DNA of 64,000 nucleotides from NCBI GenBank assembly GCA_964343835.1, contig CAYFKR010000001.1, positions 279,944 through 343,943 on the forward strand, written 5' to 3'. Position numbers and translations under genes: made by a program. The stretch's first letter is position 1. Each line of letters starts with the position of its first letter. This document shows positions 8,404 through 15,829 of this stretch, piece after piece. The notes under the pieces were generated by a model. It saw nothing but the letters and a program-made list of their open reading frames with translations. It was not told the DNA's origin and made no database searches. This stretch comes from CALEMW01 sp964343835. Its GTDB lineage: Bacteria; Krumholzibacteriota; Krumholzibacteriia; LZORAL124-64-63.

Positions 8404-9394
8404 CGTCATCCTGCTGGGCCTGTTCGCCCTGGCCGCATCCACCCTGGTGCTCACGCCGTTCTTCGGCATGAAGGCCATCAGTCCCGGCGAGGCCGCGGGC
8501 TGGTCGGCGGCTGCGCCCGGCGCCGTGGACGAGACGGAGATCTTCTGGCGCCTGCGCGTGCCGCGGGTCGTGCTGGCGTTCCTGGCCGGAGCGGCCCTGG
8601 CCGTGGGGGGCATGATCTTCCAGGCCCTGTTCCGCAACGACCTGGCCACGCCGTTCACCCTGGGCGTGAGCAGCGGCGCCGCCCTGGGCGCCACCCTGCA
8701 CCTGCGTCTGGGACTGACCTTCGCCGTGGCGTGGTTCGACGGCATCTCGGTATCGGCCTTCGCAGGCGCCCTGCTGGCGGTGGGGATGGTCCATCTGCTG
8801 GCCCGCGCCCGGCCCGACGCCACCGGTGGCACCATGCTGCTGGCGGGGGTGGCGGTGAACTTCACGCTGTCGAGCCTGTTGCTCTTCGTGCACTACACGT
8901 CCGACGCGGCCCAGTCGTTCAACATCCTGCGCTGGCTCATGGGGCGGCTGGACGTCGTGGGCATGGAGACGGTGTGGGGACTGCTGCCCCTGGTGGCCGT
9001 CGGGGGCGGCATGGGGCTCGTGATGCACCGCGAGCTGAACCTGATGTCGGTGGGGGAGGACTTCGCCGCCAGCCGCGGCGTCGACGCCTCCCGCACCCGC
9101 TCCCTGTTCTTCGTGGCGGTGAGCCTCATGGTGGGTGGCGTGGTGGCGGTCTGCGGGCCCATCGGGTTCGTGGGCATGATGGCGCCCCACATCTGCCGGC
9201 TGCTGGTGGGGGCGGACCATCGCTGGCTGGGGCCGGCGTCGCTCATGCTCGGCGGCATGTTCCTGGCCCTCAGCGACCTGATCGCGCGGTCGGTGGCGGC
9301 GCCGGCGGAGCTGCCGGTGGGCATCGTCACCGCCCTGCTGGGCGGACCGTTCTTCCTGTGGCTGCTGGTCAGGAAGCGCGGCGTCCGCGCCTGA
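8393..9394 (+). CDS. btuC: FecCD/BtuC-family ABC importer permease
   Basis: This 333-residue polytopic protein has about ten predicted membrane helices. It carries the family features RVPRVVLAFLAGAALAVGG near residues 58-76, the gating region GVSSGAALGA and the coupling-loop motif CGPIGFVGMMAPHICR. It should dimerise and pair with the upstream ATPase to import cobalamin or a related chelate delivered by the binding protein. Its ATG overlaps the ATPase gene by 11 nt. No riboswitch is visible upstream of this three-gene unit, unlike the btuB locus at 39.5 kb. Regulation therefore appears to be separate, or driven from the peptidase promoter. Confidence 0.9.
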   Translation: MKRSVILLGLFALAASTLVLTPFFGMKAISPGEAAGWSAAAPGAVDETEIFWRLRVPRVVLAFLAGAALAVGGMIFQALFRNDLATPFTLGVSSGAALGATLHLRLGLTFAVAWFDGISVSAFAGALLAVGMVHLLARARPDATGGTMLLAGVAVNFTLSSLLLFVHYTSDAAQSFNILRWLMGRLDVVGMETVWGLLPLVAVGGGMGLVMHRELNLMSVGEDFAASRGVDASRTRSLFFVAVSLMVGGVVAVCGPIGFVGMMAPHICRLLVGADHRWLGPASLMLGGMFLALSDLIARSVAAPAELPVGIVTALLGGPFFLWLLVRKRGVRA

Positions 9395-9423
9395 TTGACG
9401 GGGCCCGCGGGGCCGTCTAGACT
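9395..9423 (+). promoter_or_regulatory. Sigma70-type promoter of the decoration cluster
   Basis: TTGACG (9395-9400), a 17-nt spacer and TAGACT (9418-9423) lie immediately after the permease stop and 30 nt before the GTG of the SGNH hydrolase gene, which has GGAGG at 9443-9447. Confidence 0.6.
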
Positions 9424-9453
9424 TGTGGGTTCCATGCGCTTCCGGAGGTTCGC

Positions 9454-10491
9454 GTGCCCGGTTTCCTGAAACGACTCCCTCTGCTGCTGATCGGCCTGGT
9501 CGTGGCCCTCGTCCTGGGCGAGGTGCTGCTGCGCGCCATCGGCTACGGCGAGGTGACGCCGGGCCTGAAATTCGACATGAACACCCGCGCCGCCCTCGAG
9601 CAGGGACGTTTCGCCGCCCACGACGACCTCTTTTGGACCCTGCCGCCCACCCCCGGCCCCGCCGACCGCGCCATGAACGCCGTGCACCCCGGGCGGTCGA
9701 TCCGCCCCAAGGGAAAGGGCCGTCGTGTGCTGGTGCTGGGTGATTCCTGCAGCAGGCTCTCCGTTTCGACCCTGCCCTATTCCGGGACCCTCCAGGAACG
9801 GTTGTTCAGCGAGGGCGCCGAGGTGCTCAACGCCAGCGTGCCCGGTTACACCACCCACCAGGGCCTGACCTGGCTGCGGCTCCAGCTCCTGGAAGCCTCC
9901 CCCGACGTGACGGTGGTCTACTTCGGCTGGAACGACCACTGGCGCGCCACCGGCATGACCGACCGCGCCTATGCCGAGTCCATGGCGCCCAACCGGCCGC
10001 GTCTGCTGACCCTGCTGGACCGCCGTTCCGACGTGCCCGATTTCCGGGTGCCCGCGGACCACTACCGGGAGAACCTGGAGACGATGATCGACGAGCTGAG
10101 GGCCGCCGGCTCCGACGTGGTGCTGGTGGCGGCGCCGTCCAGGTTCACCGGCGAGGCGCGCCTGCGGCTGGTGCAGACCGGCTACCTGCTGCCCGACGAC
10201 GACGTGGCGGAGATCCACGCCCGGTACCTGGACATCGTGCGCTCGTTCGCGGGCCGCGACGGCGTGTCGGTGCTGTCGGGCGATCGCCTCTACGACCAGC
10301 TCGGCCGTCAGATTCCCCTGCTGCACCGCGACGGCATCCACCCCACCGACCAGGGCCACGCCGCCCTGGGCGCGGCCCTGGCCGAGATGATCCGCTCGGG
10401 CGCCGGCGCCGACGGCTCCATCCCGCCCCGGCTGTTGACGGCGGCGCGCCTGGCCGTCGATGCGGGGTCCAACGGAGGGGGCGCGCAGTGA
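9454..10491 (+). CDS. Membrane-anchored SGNH/GDSL-family hydrolase
   Basis: This 345-residue protein has one N-terminal membrane helix (residues 7-29) and a periplasmic SGNH fold. Block I is VLVLGDS with nucleophile Ser98. Block III is FGWNDHW (Asn160). Block V is the Asp-x-x-His pair Asp293/His296 in DGIHPTDQGH. Such proteins act as O-acyl esterases or acyltransferases on sugars and glycoconjugates. The context (membrane glycosyltransferase, carbamoyltransferase and SxtJ/SxtK-like partners) points to polymer decoration. The gene is first in a run of overlapping genes; its stop overlaps the next GTG. The physiological substrate is unknown. Confidence 0.8.
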   Translation: MPGFLKRLPLLLIGLVVALVLGEVLLRAIGYGEVTPGLKFDMNTRAALEQGRFAAHDDLFWTLPPTPGPADRAMNAVHPGRSIRPKGKGRRVLVLGDSCSRLSVSTLPYSGTLQERLFSEGAEVLNASVPGYTTHQGLTWLRLQLLEASPDVTVVYFGWNDHWRATGMTDRAYAESMAPNRPRLLTLLDRRSDVPDFRVPADHYRENLETMIDELRAAGSDVVLVAAPSRFTGEARLRLVQTGYLLPDDDVAEIHARYLDIVRSFAGRDGVSVLSGDRLYDQLGRQIPLLHRDGIHPTDQGHAALGAALAEMIRSGAGADGSIPPRLLTAARLAVDAGSNGGGAQ

Positions 10492-12410
10492 GCCGACGCG
10501 ATGCGTTGATCGTGGCCGCCGCGGCGGCCCTGACCCGGCTCCTGGCCTGGAACCAGCTCTCGCGCACGCCCTTCTGGGACTCGCCCGTGGTGGACGCCTC
10601 CACGTTCGACCTGTGGGCGCGGGCCATCATGTCCGGAACCACCTTCGGCGGGGCCACGGGCGTGTTCTTCAAGCCTCCCCTGTACCCCTATCTGCTGTCG
10701 GGCATCTACGGCGCCTTCGGGCCGTCGCCGGCCGCGGCCTACGCCGTGCAGATGATCGTGGGCGTGGCCACCTGTCTGCTGGTGGCGGTGATCGCCCGCC
10801 GGGTATTCGGTCGCGGTGTCGGCCTGGCGGCCGGCGTGTGGACGGCCCTGCTGCCGGTGCTCCCGTTCTTCGAGGCCCAGCTCCTGGCCGAGAGCTGGAC
10901 CACCTTGCTGACCCTGGTGGCTCTGGAGAGACTGCTGCCGGCCCGCGGTGTCGAGGTGGGCGAGCCCTCGGGCGCGCACCTGGCGACCGCCGGCGTGCTG
11001 CTGGGCGTGGCGGCCCTCGGGCGGCCGAACCTGATGTTGCTGATCGTCGTGCTTGCGGTGTGGGCGACCTGGAACGTGCCGGCCCGTCGACCCGTGCATT
11101 GGAAGCGGGGCCTGATCCTGCTCGTGGCCGGCTTCGCGGCCATCCTGCCGGTGACCCTGCGCAATCTTTCAGTGGGCGGCGAGCCCGTGCTGATCAGCGC
11201 CAACATGGGCGCCAACCTCGTGACCGGGCACCACGACGGCGCCGACGGCCTGTCGGCCATTCCCGTGGGCCTGCGCTGGGACGACCTCCAGCTCGAGTGC
11301 CGTCAGGCCGGTCAGGGGGAGCCCGCGGCCTCGTCGCGGTTCCTGACGGGCCGGGCGCTGCGGTGGATGGCGGACAACCCCGGCCGCACCGTGGAGCTCC
11401 TGGGCCGCAAGGCGTTGGCCCTGGTCTCGGGATGGGAGCCGCGCAACAACATCGGTGCCGCCTGGCTTCAGCGGGAGCACGGCGTGTGGTTGCTGCACCG
11501 CTGGGTGCCGGGCACGTGGCTGCTGCTGCCGTTCGCAGTCACGGGTCTGGTGTTCGTGCGCCGTCGACCGGGGGCCGGGCTGCTGTTGCTGACGCTGGCC
11601 GTCCAGGCGGCGTCGGTGCTGCCCTTCTTCGTCAACGCACGCTTCCGACTGCCGCTGCTGCCGCTGCTGGCGATGTTCGCGGCGGCGGGGCTGCTCGAGT
11701 TGTTCGCAAGGCGTGGTGGGCGCGCACTGCTGGCGCCCGTGATCGTGCTGCTGGCCGCGGGGATCGTGGTCAACGTGGACTGGTTGGGCCTGGACGACGC
11801 CCGCTGGAACGCCGAGGACGCTTTCAACGAGGCCCTCATCGCCCTCAAACCGGCGCCCGGCCGCGCCCCCGACGTGGCGACGGCCGACAGGATGCTGAGG
11901 CGCGCCATCGAACTCGACCCGGCCTTCCCCGACGCCCACGAACGCCTCGGCGTGCTGGGGCTGATGTCGGGGCAGCAGGGGCTGGGAATGCTGGCCCGGG
12001 AACTGCAGTCGGCGGGGGTCGACGTCGCCGCCCGGCGCGTGGCCCAGGTGGAAGCGTCGTTGACCGCGGCGTCGGAATCCCATGCCACCGCCTTGCGCCT
12101 CGTGCCGAGGTCGTACCGCTCCGCCGCCAATATGGGCGCGGCGGCCCTGCTCTCCGGCGACGCCCGTTCCCAGCTGGCCCGTGCCCGACTGGCCGCCGGC
12201 GACACCGACGGCGCCCGCGCCGACGCCGCCGCGGCCATGGAACACTTCCGCCGCGCCGACAACGGCCTGGGCAAGGCCCTGTCCATCGACCCGACCTTCG
12301 CCGAGGCGCGCACCAACCGCCAGGTGCTGGCCTCGTCCATCATGAACCTGCCGCCGCTGACCGACGGGATCCGGGCGGCGCAGAGCGCCGTGGGGGGTGG
12401 CCGTCGATGA
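10488..12410 (+). CDS. GT39/PMT-like membrane glycosyltransferase with TPR-like C-terminal tail
   Basis: The product is 640 residues. The N-terminal ~420 residues hold about ten hydrophobic helices with a GT-C arrangement. It includes an acidic residue pair in the first extracytoplasmic loop (VVDASTFDLWA) and the FFKPPLYPYLLSGIYG segment typical of ArnT/PMT-like enzymes that use lipid-linked sugars. Residues about 440-640 are soluble and helical, with TPR-like spacing (RAIELDPAFPDAHERLGVLG, and GKALSIDPTFAEARTNRQ). Fusion of a GT-C enzyme to a TPR tail suggests docking to partners. The GTG start overlaps the preceding stop, and the stop overlaps the carbamoyltransferase ATG. Sugar donor and acceptor are unknown. 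Confidence 0.7.
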   Translation: MSRRDALIVAAAAALTRLLAWNQLSRTPFWDSPVVDASTFDLWARAIMSGTTFGGATGVFFKPPLYPYLLSGIYGAFGPSPAAAYAVQMIVGVATCLLVAVIARRVFGRGVGLAAGVWTALLPVLPFFEAQLLAESWTTLLTLVALERLLPARGVEVGEPSGAHLATAGVLLGVAALGRPNLMLLIVVLAVWATWNVPARRPVHWKRGLILLVAGFAAILPVTLRNLSVGGEPVLISANMGANLVTGHHDGADGLSAIPVGLRWDDLQLECRQAGQGEPAASSRFLTGRALRWMADNPGRTVELLGRKALALVSGWEPRNNIGAAWLQREHGVWLLHRWVPGTWLLLPFAVTGLVFVRRRPGAGLLLLTLAVQAASVLPFFVNARFRLPLLPLLAMFAAAGLLELFARRGGRALLAPVIVLLAAGIVVNVDWLGLDDARWNAEDAFNEALIALKPAPGRAPDVATADRMLRRAIELDPAFPDAHERLGVLGLMSGQQGLGMLARELQSAGVDVAARRVAQVEASLTAASESHATALRLVPRSYRSAANMGAAALLSGDARSQLARARLAAGDTDGARADAAAAMEHFRRADNGLGKALSIDPTFAEARTNRQVLASSIMNLPPLTDGIRAAQSAVGGGRR

Positions 12411-14230
12411 CCGCCGTCCTCGGCATCTCCGCCTGGTACCACGACAGCGCCGCGGCGCTGGTCGTCGACGGCCGCATCGTCGCCGCCTGCCAGGAGGAAC
12501 GGTTCACCCGCGTCAAGCACGACGCCCGTTTCCCCGAACACGCCGTGGCCGCTTGCCTGGCCGAGGCGGGCATCACCGCCGCCGACCTGGACATGGTGGT
12601 CTTCTACGAGAAGCCCCTCCTGAAATTCGAGCGCCTGCTGGAGACGTACCTGGCCTTCGCGCCCCGCGGCTTCGGCTCGTTCCTGCAGGCCATGCCCCAG
12701 TGGCTGCGCACCAAGCTGTTCATCCCCCATGAGATCCGCTCGCGGCTGGACGGCTTCGACGGGCCGGTGCGGTTCGTGCGCCATCACGATTCCCACGCAG
12801 CAAGCGCGTTCCTGCCGTCGCCTTTCGACGAGGCGGCCATCGTGACCCTGGACGGCGTGGGGGAGTGGTCCACCACGACATGGGGAGTCGGCCGAGACGC
12901 CGAGGTGGACCTGCGGCAGGAGATCCGCTTCCCCCATTCCCTGGGGCTGCTCTACAGCGCGCTGACCTACTACACGGGTTTCCGCGTGAACTCGGGCGAG
13001 TACAAGGTCATGGGCCTGGCGCCCTACGGGGAGCCCAAGTACCTGGACCTGTTGCTGGAGAACGTGATCGACCTGCGCGAGGACGGTTCGTTCCACCTGG
13101 ACCAGAGCTACTTCAACTATTGCCAGGGCCTGACGATGACCGGCCCGCGCTTCCACGACCTGCTGGGCGGGCCGCCCCGCGAGCCGGAGTCGGCGCTGAC
13201 GCAGAAGGAGATGGACCTGGCCGCCAGCATCCAGGCCCTGACCGAGGAGGTCATGCTCCGCATCGCGCGTCACGTGCACCGCGAGACAGGCATGAAGAAC
13301 CTGTGCCTGGCCGGCGGCGTGGCCCTGAACTGTGTGGGCAACGGGCGCATCCTGCGCGAAGGACCATTCGAGCGCGTGTGGATCCAGCCGGCGGCCGGCG
13401 ACGCGGGCGGCGCCCTGGGCGCTGCGTTGCTGGGCTGGCACCGCATCCTGGGCAATGGTCGCGAGGCGGCCGAGCCGGACCTGCAGCAGGGCTCCTACCT
13501 GGGCCCGGCGGCGGGGGACGATGCCGTGGCGGCGTTCGTGGCGTCGGTGGGCGCCGACGCCGAGCGCATCGACGACGAGGACGAGCTCGCCCGCCGCGTG
13601 GCCGAGCTGCTGGACGACGGCAAGGTGGTGGGCCACCTGTTCGGACGCATGGAGTTCGGCCCGCGGGCCCTGGGGCACCGCAGCATCCTGGGCGACCCGC
13701 GCAACACGGCCATGCAGCGGACCATGAACCTCAAGATCAAGTTCCGCGAGTCGTTCCGGCCCTTCGCGCCGTCGTGCCTGGAAGAGCGCATCGGGGACTT
13801 CTTCGAGACCGACGTGCCCAGCCCCTACATGCTGCTGGTGTCGGGCGTGCAACCGGAGCGCCGGCGGGCGATGACGGACGAGGAGCGTTCGTTCTTCGGC
13901 ATCGAGAAACTGAACGTGGTGCGCTCGGACGTGCCGGCCATCACCCACGTGGACTACTCGGCGCGGGTGCAGTCGGTGAACCGCGACACGTCGCCGCGCT
14001 ACCACCGCCTGATCAAGGCGTTCGAGGACCGCACCGGGTGCGGCACCGTGGTGAACACGTCGTTCAACGTGCGGGGCGAGCCCATCGTGAGCACGCCCGA
14101 GGACGCGTGGCGCTGCTTCATGTTCACGGAGATGGACGCGCTCGTGATGGAGAACCACCTGCTGCTCAAGGAGCGGCAGACGCCCCTGCCGGGGGCCGAG
14201 GAATACAAGAGCCGCTTCAAGCTCGACTGA
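12407..14230 (+). CDS. O-carbamoyltransferase (NodU/CmcH/SxtI family)
   Basis: This 607-residue enzyme transfers the carbamoyl group of carbamoyl phosphate to a hydroxyl via carbamoyl-adenylate. The N-terminal Kae1-like ASKHA domain is marked by LGISAWYHDSAAALV and the metal-binding HHDSHAASAF. The ATP site is GGVALNCVGNGR, followed by PAAGDAGGALGAAL. The C-terminal YrdC-like domain contains GRMEFGPRALGHRSIL. Family members decorate Nod factors, cephamycin, saxitoxin (SxtI) and many polysaccharides. Translational coupling upstream (ATGA overlap with the GT39-like gene) and the small downstream SxtK- and SxtJ-like genes support a glycoconjugate or polysaccharide target. Length and motifs are complete. 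Confidence 0.93.
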   Translation: MTAVLGISAWYHDSAAALVVDGRIVAACQEERFTRVKHDARFPEHAVAACLAEAGITAADLDMVVFYEKPLLKFERLLETYLAFAPRGFGSFLQAMPQWLRTKLFIPHEIRSRLDGFDGPVRFVRHHDSHAASAFLPSPFDEAAIVTLDGVGEWSTTTWGVGRDAEVDLRQEIRFPHSLGLLYSALTYYTGFRVNSGEYKVMGLAPYGEPKYLDLLLENVIDLREDGSFHLDQSYFNYCQGLTMTGPRFHDLLGGPPREPESALTQKEMDLAASIQALTEEVMLRIARHVHRETGMKNLCLAGGVALNCVGNGRILREGPFERVWIQPAAGDAGGALGAALLGWHRILGNGREAAEPDLQQGSYLGPAAGDDAVAAFVASVGADAERIDDEDELARRVAELLDDGKVVGHLFGRMEFGPRALGHRSILGDPRNTAMQRTMNLKIKFRESFRPFAPSCLEERIGDFFETDVPSPYMLLVSGVQPERRRAMTDEERSFFGIEKLNVVRSDVPAITHVDYSARVQSVNRDTSPRYHRLIKAFEDRTGCGTVVNTSFNVRGEPIVSTPEDAWRCFMFTEMDALVMENHLLLKERQTPLPGAEEYKSRFKLD

Positions 14231-14250
14231 TCGTTCGGATGGGAGGAAGC

Positions 14251-14406
14251 GTGGGTCGATTCGCATTGCTCAAGGAGCTCTGGCTCTTCCTGTGGCGCAA
14301 CAAGGCCTGGTGGCTGGCGCCCATCGTGATCGTGCTGCTGCTGGTGGCCGTCCTGGTGATCCTGGGCGGGACCGGCGCCGCGCCGTTCATCTACACGCTG
14401 TTCTAG
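14251..14406 (+). CDS. DUF5989/SxtK-like small membrane protein
   Basis: This 51-residue single-span protein has the sequence pattern FALLKELWLFLWRNKAWW, a hydrophobic helix (APIVIVLLLVAVLVILG) and a conserved-looking PFIYTLF terminus, matching the DUF5989 family found beside carbamoyltransferases. The GTG at 14251 is preferred over ATG 14239 because GGGAGG lies at ideal distance from it. The biochemical role is unknown. Constant linkage to SxtI- and SxtJ-type genes suggests a membrane partner that docks the carbamoyltransferase. Confidence 0.75.
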   Translation: MGRFALLKELWLFLWRNKAWWLAPIVIVLLLVAVLVILGGTGAAPFIYTLF

Positions 14407-14415
14407 GAGACGATC

Positions 14416-14835
14416 GTGTCCATCGTCCAGATCGACTGGCATCCCGACGGACCCGCCCTGAAGCGGTTCGGCCGTACCGTGATCATCGGCTCGCTGCTGA
14501 TCGCGGCGGCGTTCTGGTTCCTGAAGGGATGGGGCCTGGCCGCCCGGATCATGGGCTGGTCGGGATTGCTCGTGGGCGGTCTGGCCCTGATGGGGCCGCG
14601 CTTCGGCCGCCCGGGCTACCTGGTGTGGATGGGCATCGCCTTCGTCATGGGGAACATCGTCAGCCGCGTGGTGCTGGCGATCGTGTACTACCTGGTGCTC
14701 ACGCCCATCGGACTGGTCGGCAAGCTCGTGGGCCGTGACCGGCTGGCCATGGGGGCCGCCGCCCGCTCCCGCGACAGCCACTGGGTCGACCTGCCCCGCG
14801 ACCGCGCCGCCGACGACCACGACCGGCAGTTCTGA
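14416..14835 (+). CDS. SxtJ-family membrane protein
   Basis: This 139-residue protein has three to four hydrophobic segments (TVIIGSLLIAAAFWFL, GWSGLLVGGLALMG, MGIAFVMGNIVSRVVLAIVYYLVLT) and a polar C-terminus with SHWVDL. It matches SxtJ-type proteins, whose genes accompany O-carbamoyltransferases in saxitoxin and polysaccharide clusters. The gene starts with GTG 9 nt after the DUF5989 stop. Function is unproven; it is probably a partner in the membrane-associated carbamoylation module. Confidence 0.75.
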   Translation: MSIVQIDWHPDGPALKRFGRTVIIGSLLIAAAFWFLKGWGLAARIMGWSGLLVGGLALMGPRFGRPGYLVWMGIAFVMGNIVSRVVLAIVYYLVLTPIGLVGKLVGRDRLAMGAAARSRDSHWVDLPRDRAADDHDRQF

Positions 14836-14836
14836 C

Positions 14837-15685
14837 ATGGCCTCGCTGGTCCTCGCCTCGATCCTCTGGTCCCTCTCCTTCGGACTCATCAAGGACGCCC
14901 TCGCCGGGTACGACCCCCGGCTGGTGGCGGCCGTGCGCCTGGTGCTGGCGGCTGCGGCCTTCGCGCCTTGGCTGCGCCGGTCGCGGGGCGCCGTGTTCCT
15001 GGCCGGCCTGGGCGCGGTGCAGTTCGGCCTGATGTACGTGCTGTACATCGCCTCCTACGCCACCCTGCCGGCCCATGCCGTGGCGCTGTTCACGGTGACG
15101 ACACCCCTGTACGTGGTGCTGCTGGACGACGCCCTCGACCGTCGCGTCCGCGCCCGCTCCCTCGGGGCCGCCGTGCTGGCCGCGGCCGGCGCAGGCTGGA
15201 TCGTGTGGCGGGCCCTGCCCGGGGCCGACGCCCTGAGCGGCGTCCTCCTGCTCCAGGCCGCGAACCTGTGCTTCGCGGCAGGGCAGACGGCCTACCGGCG
15301 CTATCGGGGGAGGCTCGGCGAGGCCGGCGCCCTCGACGCCGGATCCCTGGCCTGGATGTACGTGGGAGCGGCGGTTCTGGCCGCCGTCGCCGCGATCGTG
15401 TCGGGCCATGCCGACGTGACGGCCTTCGACCGCGACGCCCGCCTCGCCCTGCTCTACCTCGGGCTTCTGCCCACGGCCCTGGGCTTCTGGCTCTGGAATC
15501 GCGGCGTGGCTGCGACGGGAGCGGCTCTCGGCGCGGTCATGAACAACCTGAAGGTCCCCCTGGGCATCGTGGCGGCGTGGCTGGTGTTCGGTGAGTCCGT
15601 GGATCCCGCCCGCCTGCTGCCCGGCGCCGCGGCCCTCGTCGGCGCCCTCCTGCTGGCCCGCCCGGAATCGGCCAAATCCGACTGA
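14837..15685 (+). CDS. EamA/DMT-family transporter
   Basis: This 282-residue protein has ten hydrophobic helices arranged as two EamA repeats: the first from ASILWSLSFGLIKD, the second from LLLQAANLCFAAGQTAYRR. The repeat-end motif GVAATGAALGAVMNNLKVP lies in the second half. DMT transporters export metabolites such as amino acids or nucleotide sugars; substrate cannot be read from sequence. The ATG lies 1 nt after the SxtJ-like stop, so it may be cotranscribed with the decoration cluster, but its role there is unclear. Confidence 0.85.
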   Translation: MASLVLASILWSLSFGLIKDALAGYDPRLVAAVRLVLAAAAFAPWLRRSRGAVFLAGLGAVQFGLMYVLYIASYATLPAHAVALFTVTTPLYVVLLDDALDRRVRARSLGAAVLAAAGAGWIVWRALPGADALSGVLLLQAANLCFAAGQTAYRRYRGRLGEAGALDAGSLAWMYVGAAVLAAVAAIVSGHADVTAFDRDARLALLYLGLLPTALGFWLWNRGVAATGAALGAVMNNLKVPLGIVAAWLVFGESVDPARLLPGAAALVGALLLARPESAKSD

Positions 15686-15770
15686 AAACGTGGTGTTAAC
15701 GCCGTTTAGCGGGCTCAAAAGCCGCTTGTTTCCCCCCATCGGCGGCGTTACGTTTGGCGGTGGCCGACGG

Positions 15771-15788
15771 CTGTGGTCTCTTTCACAG
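15771..15788 (+). promoter_or_regulatory. Rex-box-like operator upstream of pckA
   Basis: CTGTGGTCTCTTTCACAG has perfect 5-bp arms (CTGTG / CACAG) with an 8-nt centre. It closely resembles the Rex consensus TTGTG-N8-CACAA, with the TTCACA half exact. It lies 41 nt upstream of the pckA start. A rex gene is present at 61361. Confidence 0.4.
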
Positions 15789-15829
15789 CCCGTGTGCGAT
15801 TTTTTTGACCATCACGAGGAGTGAGGACG

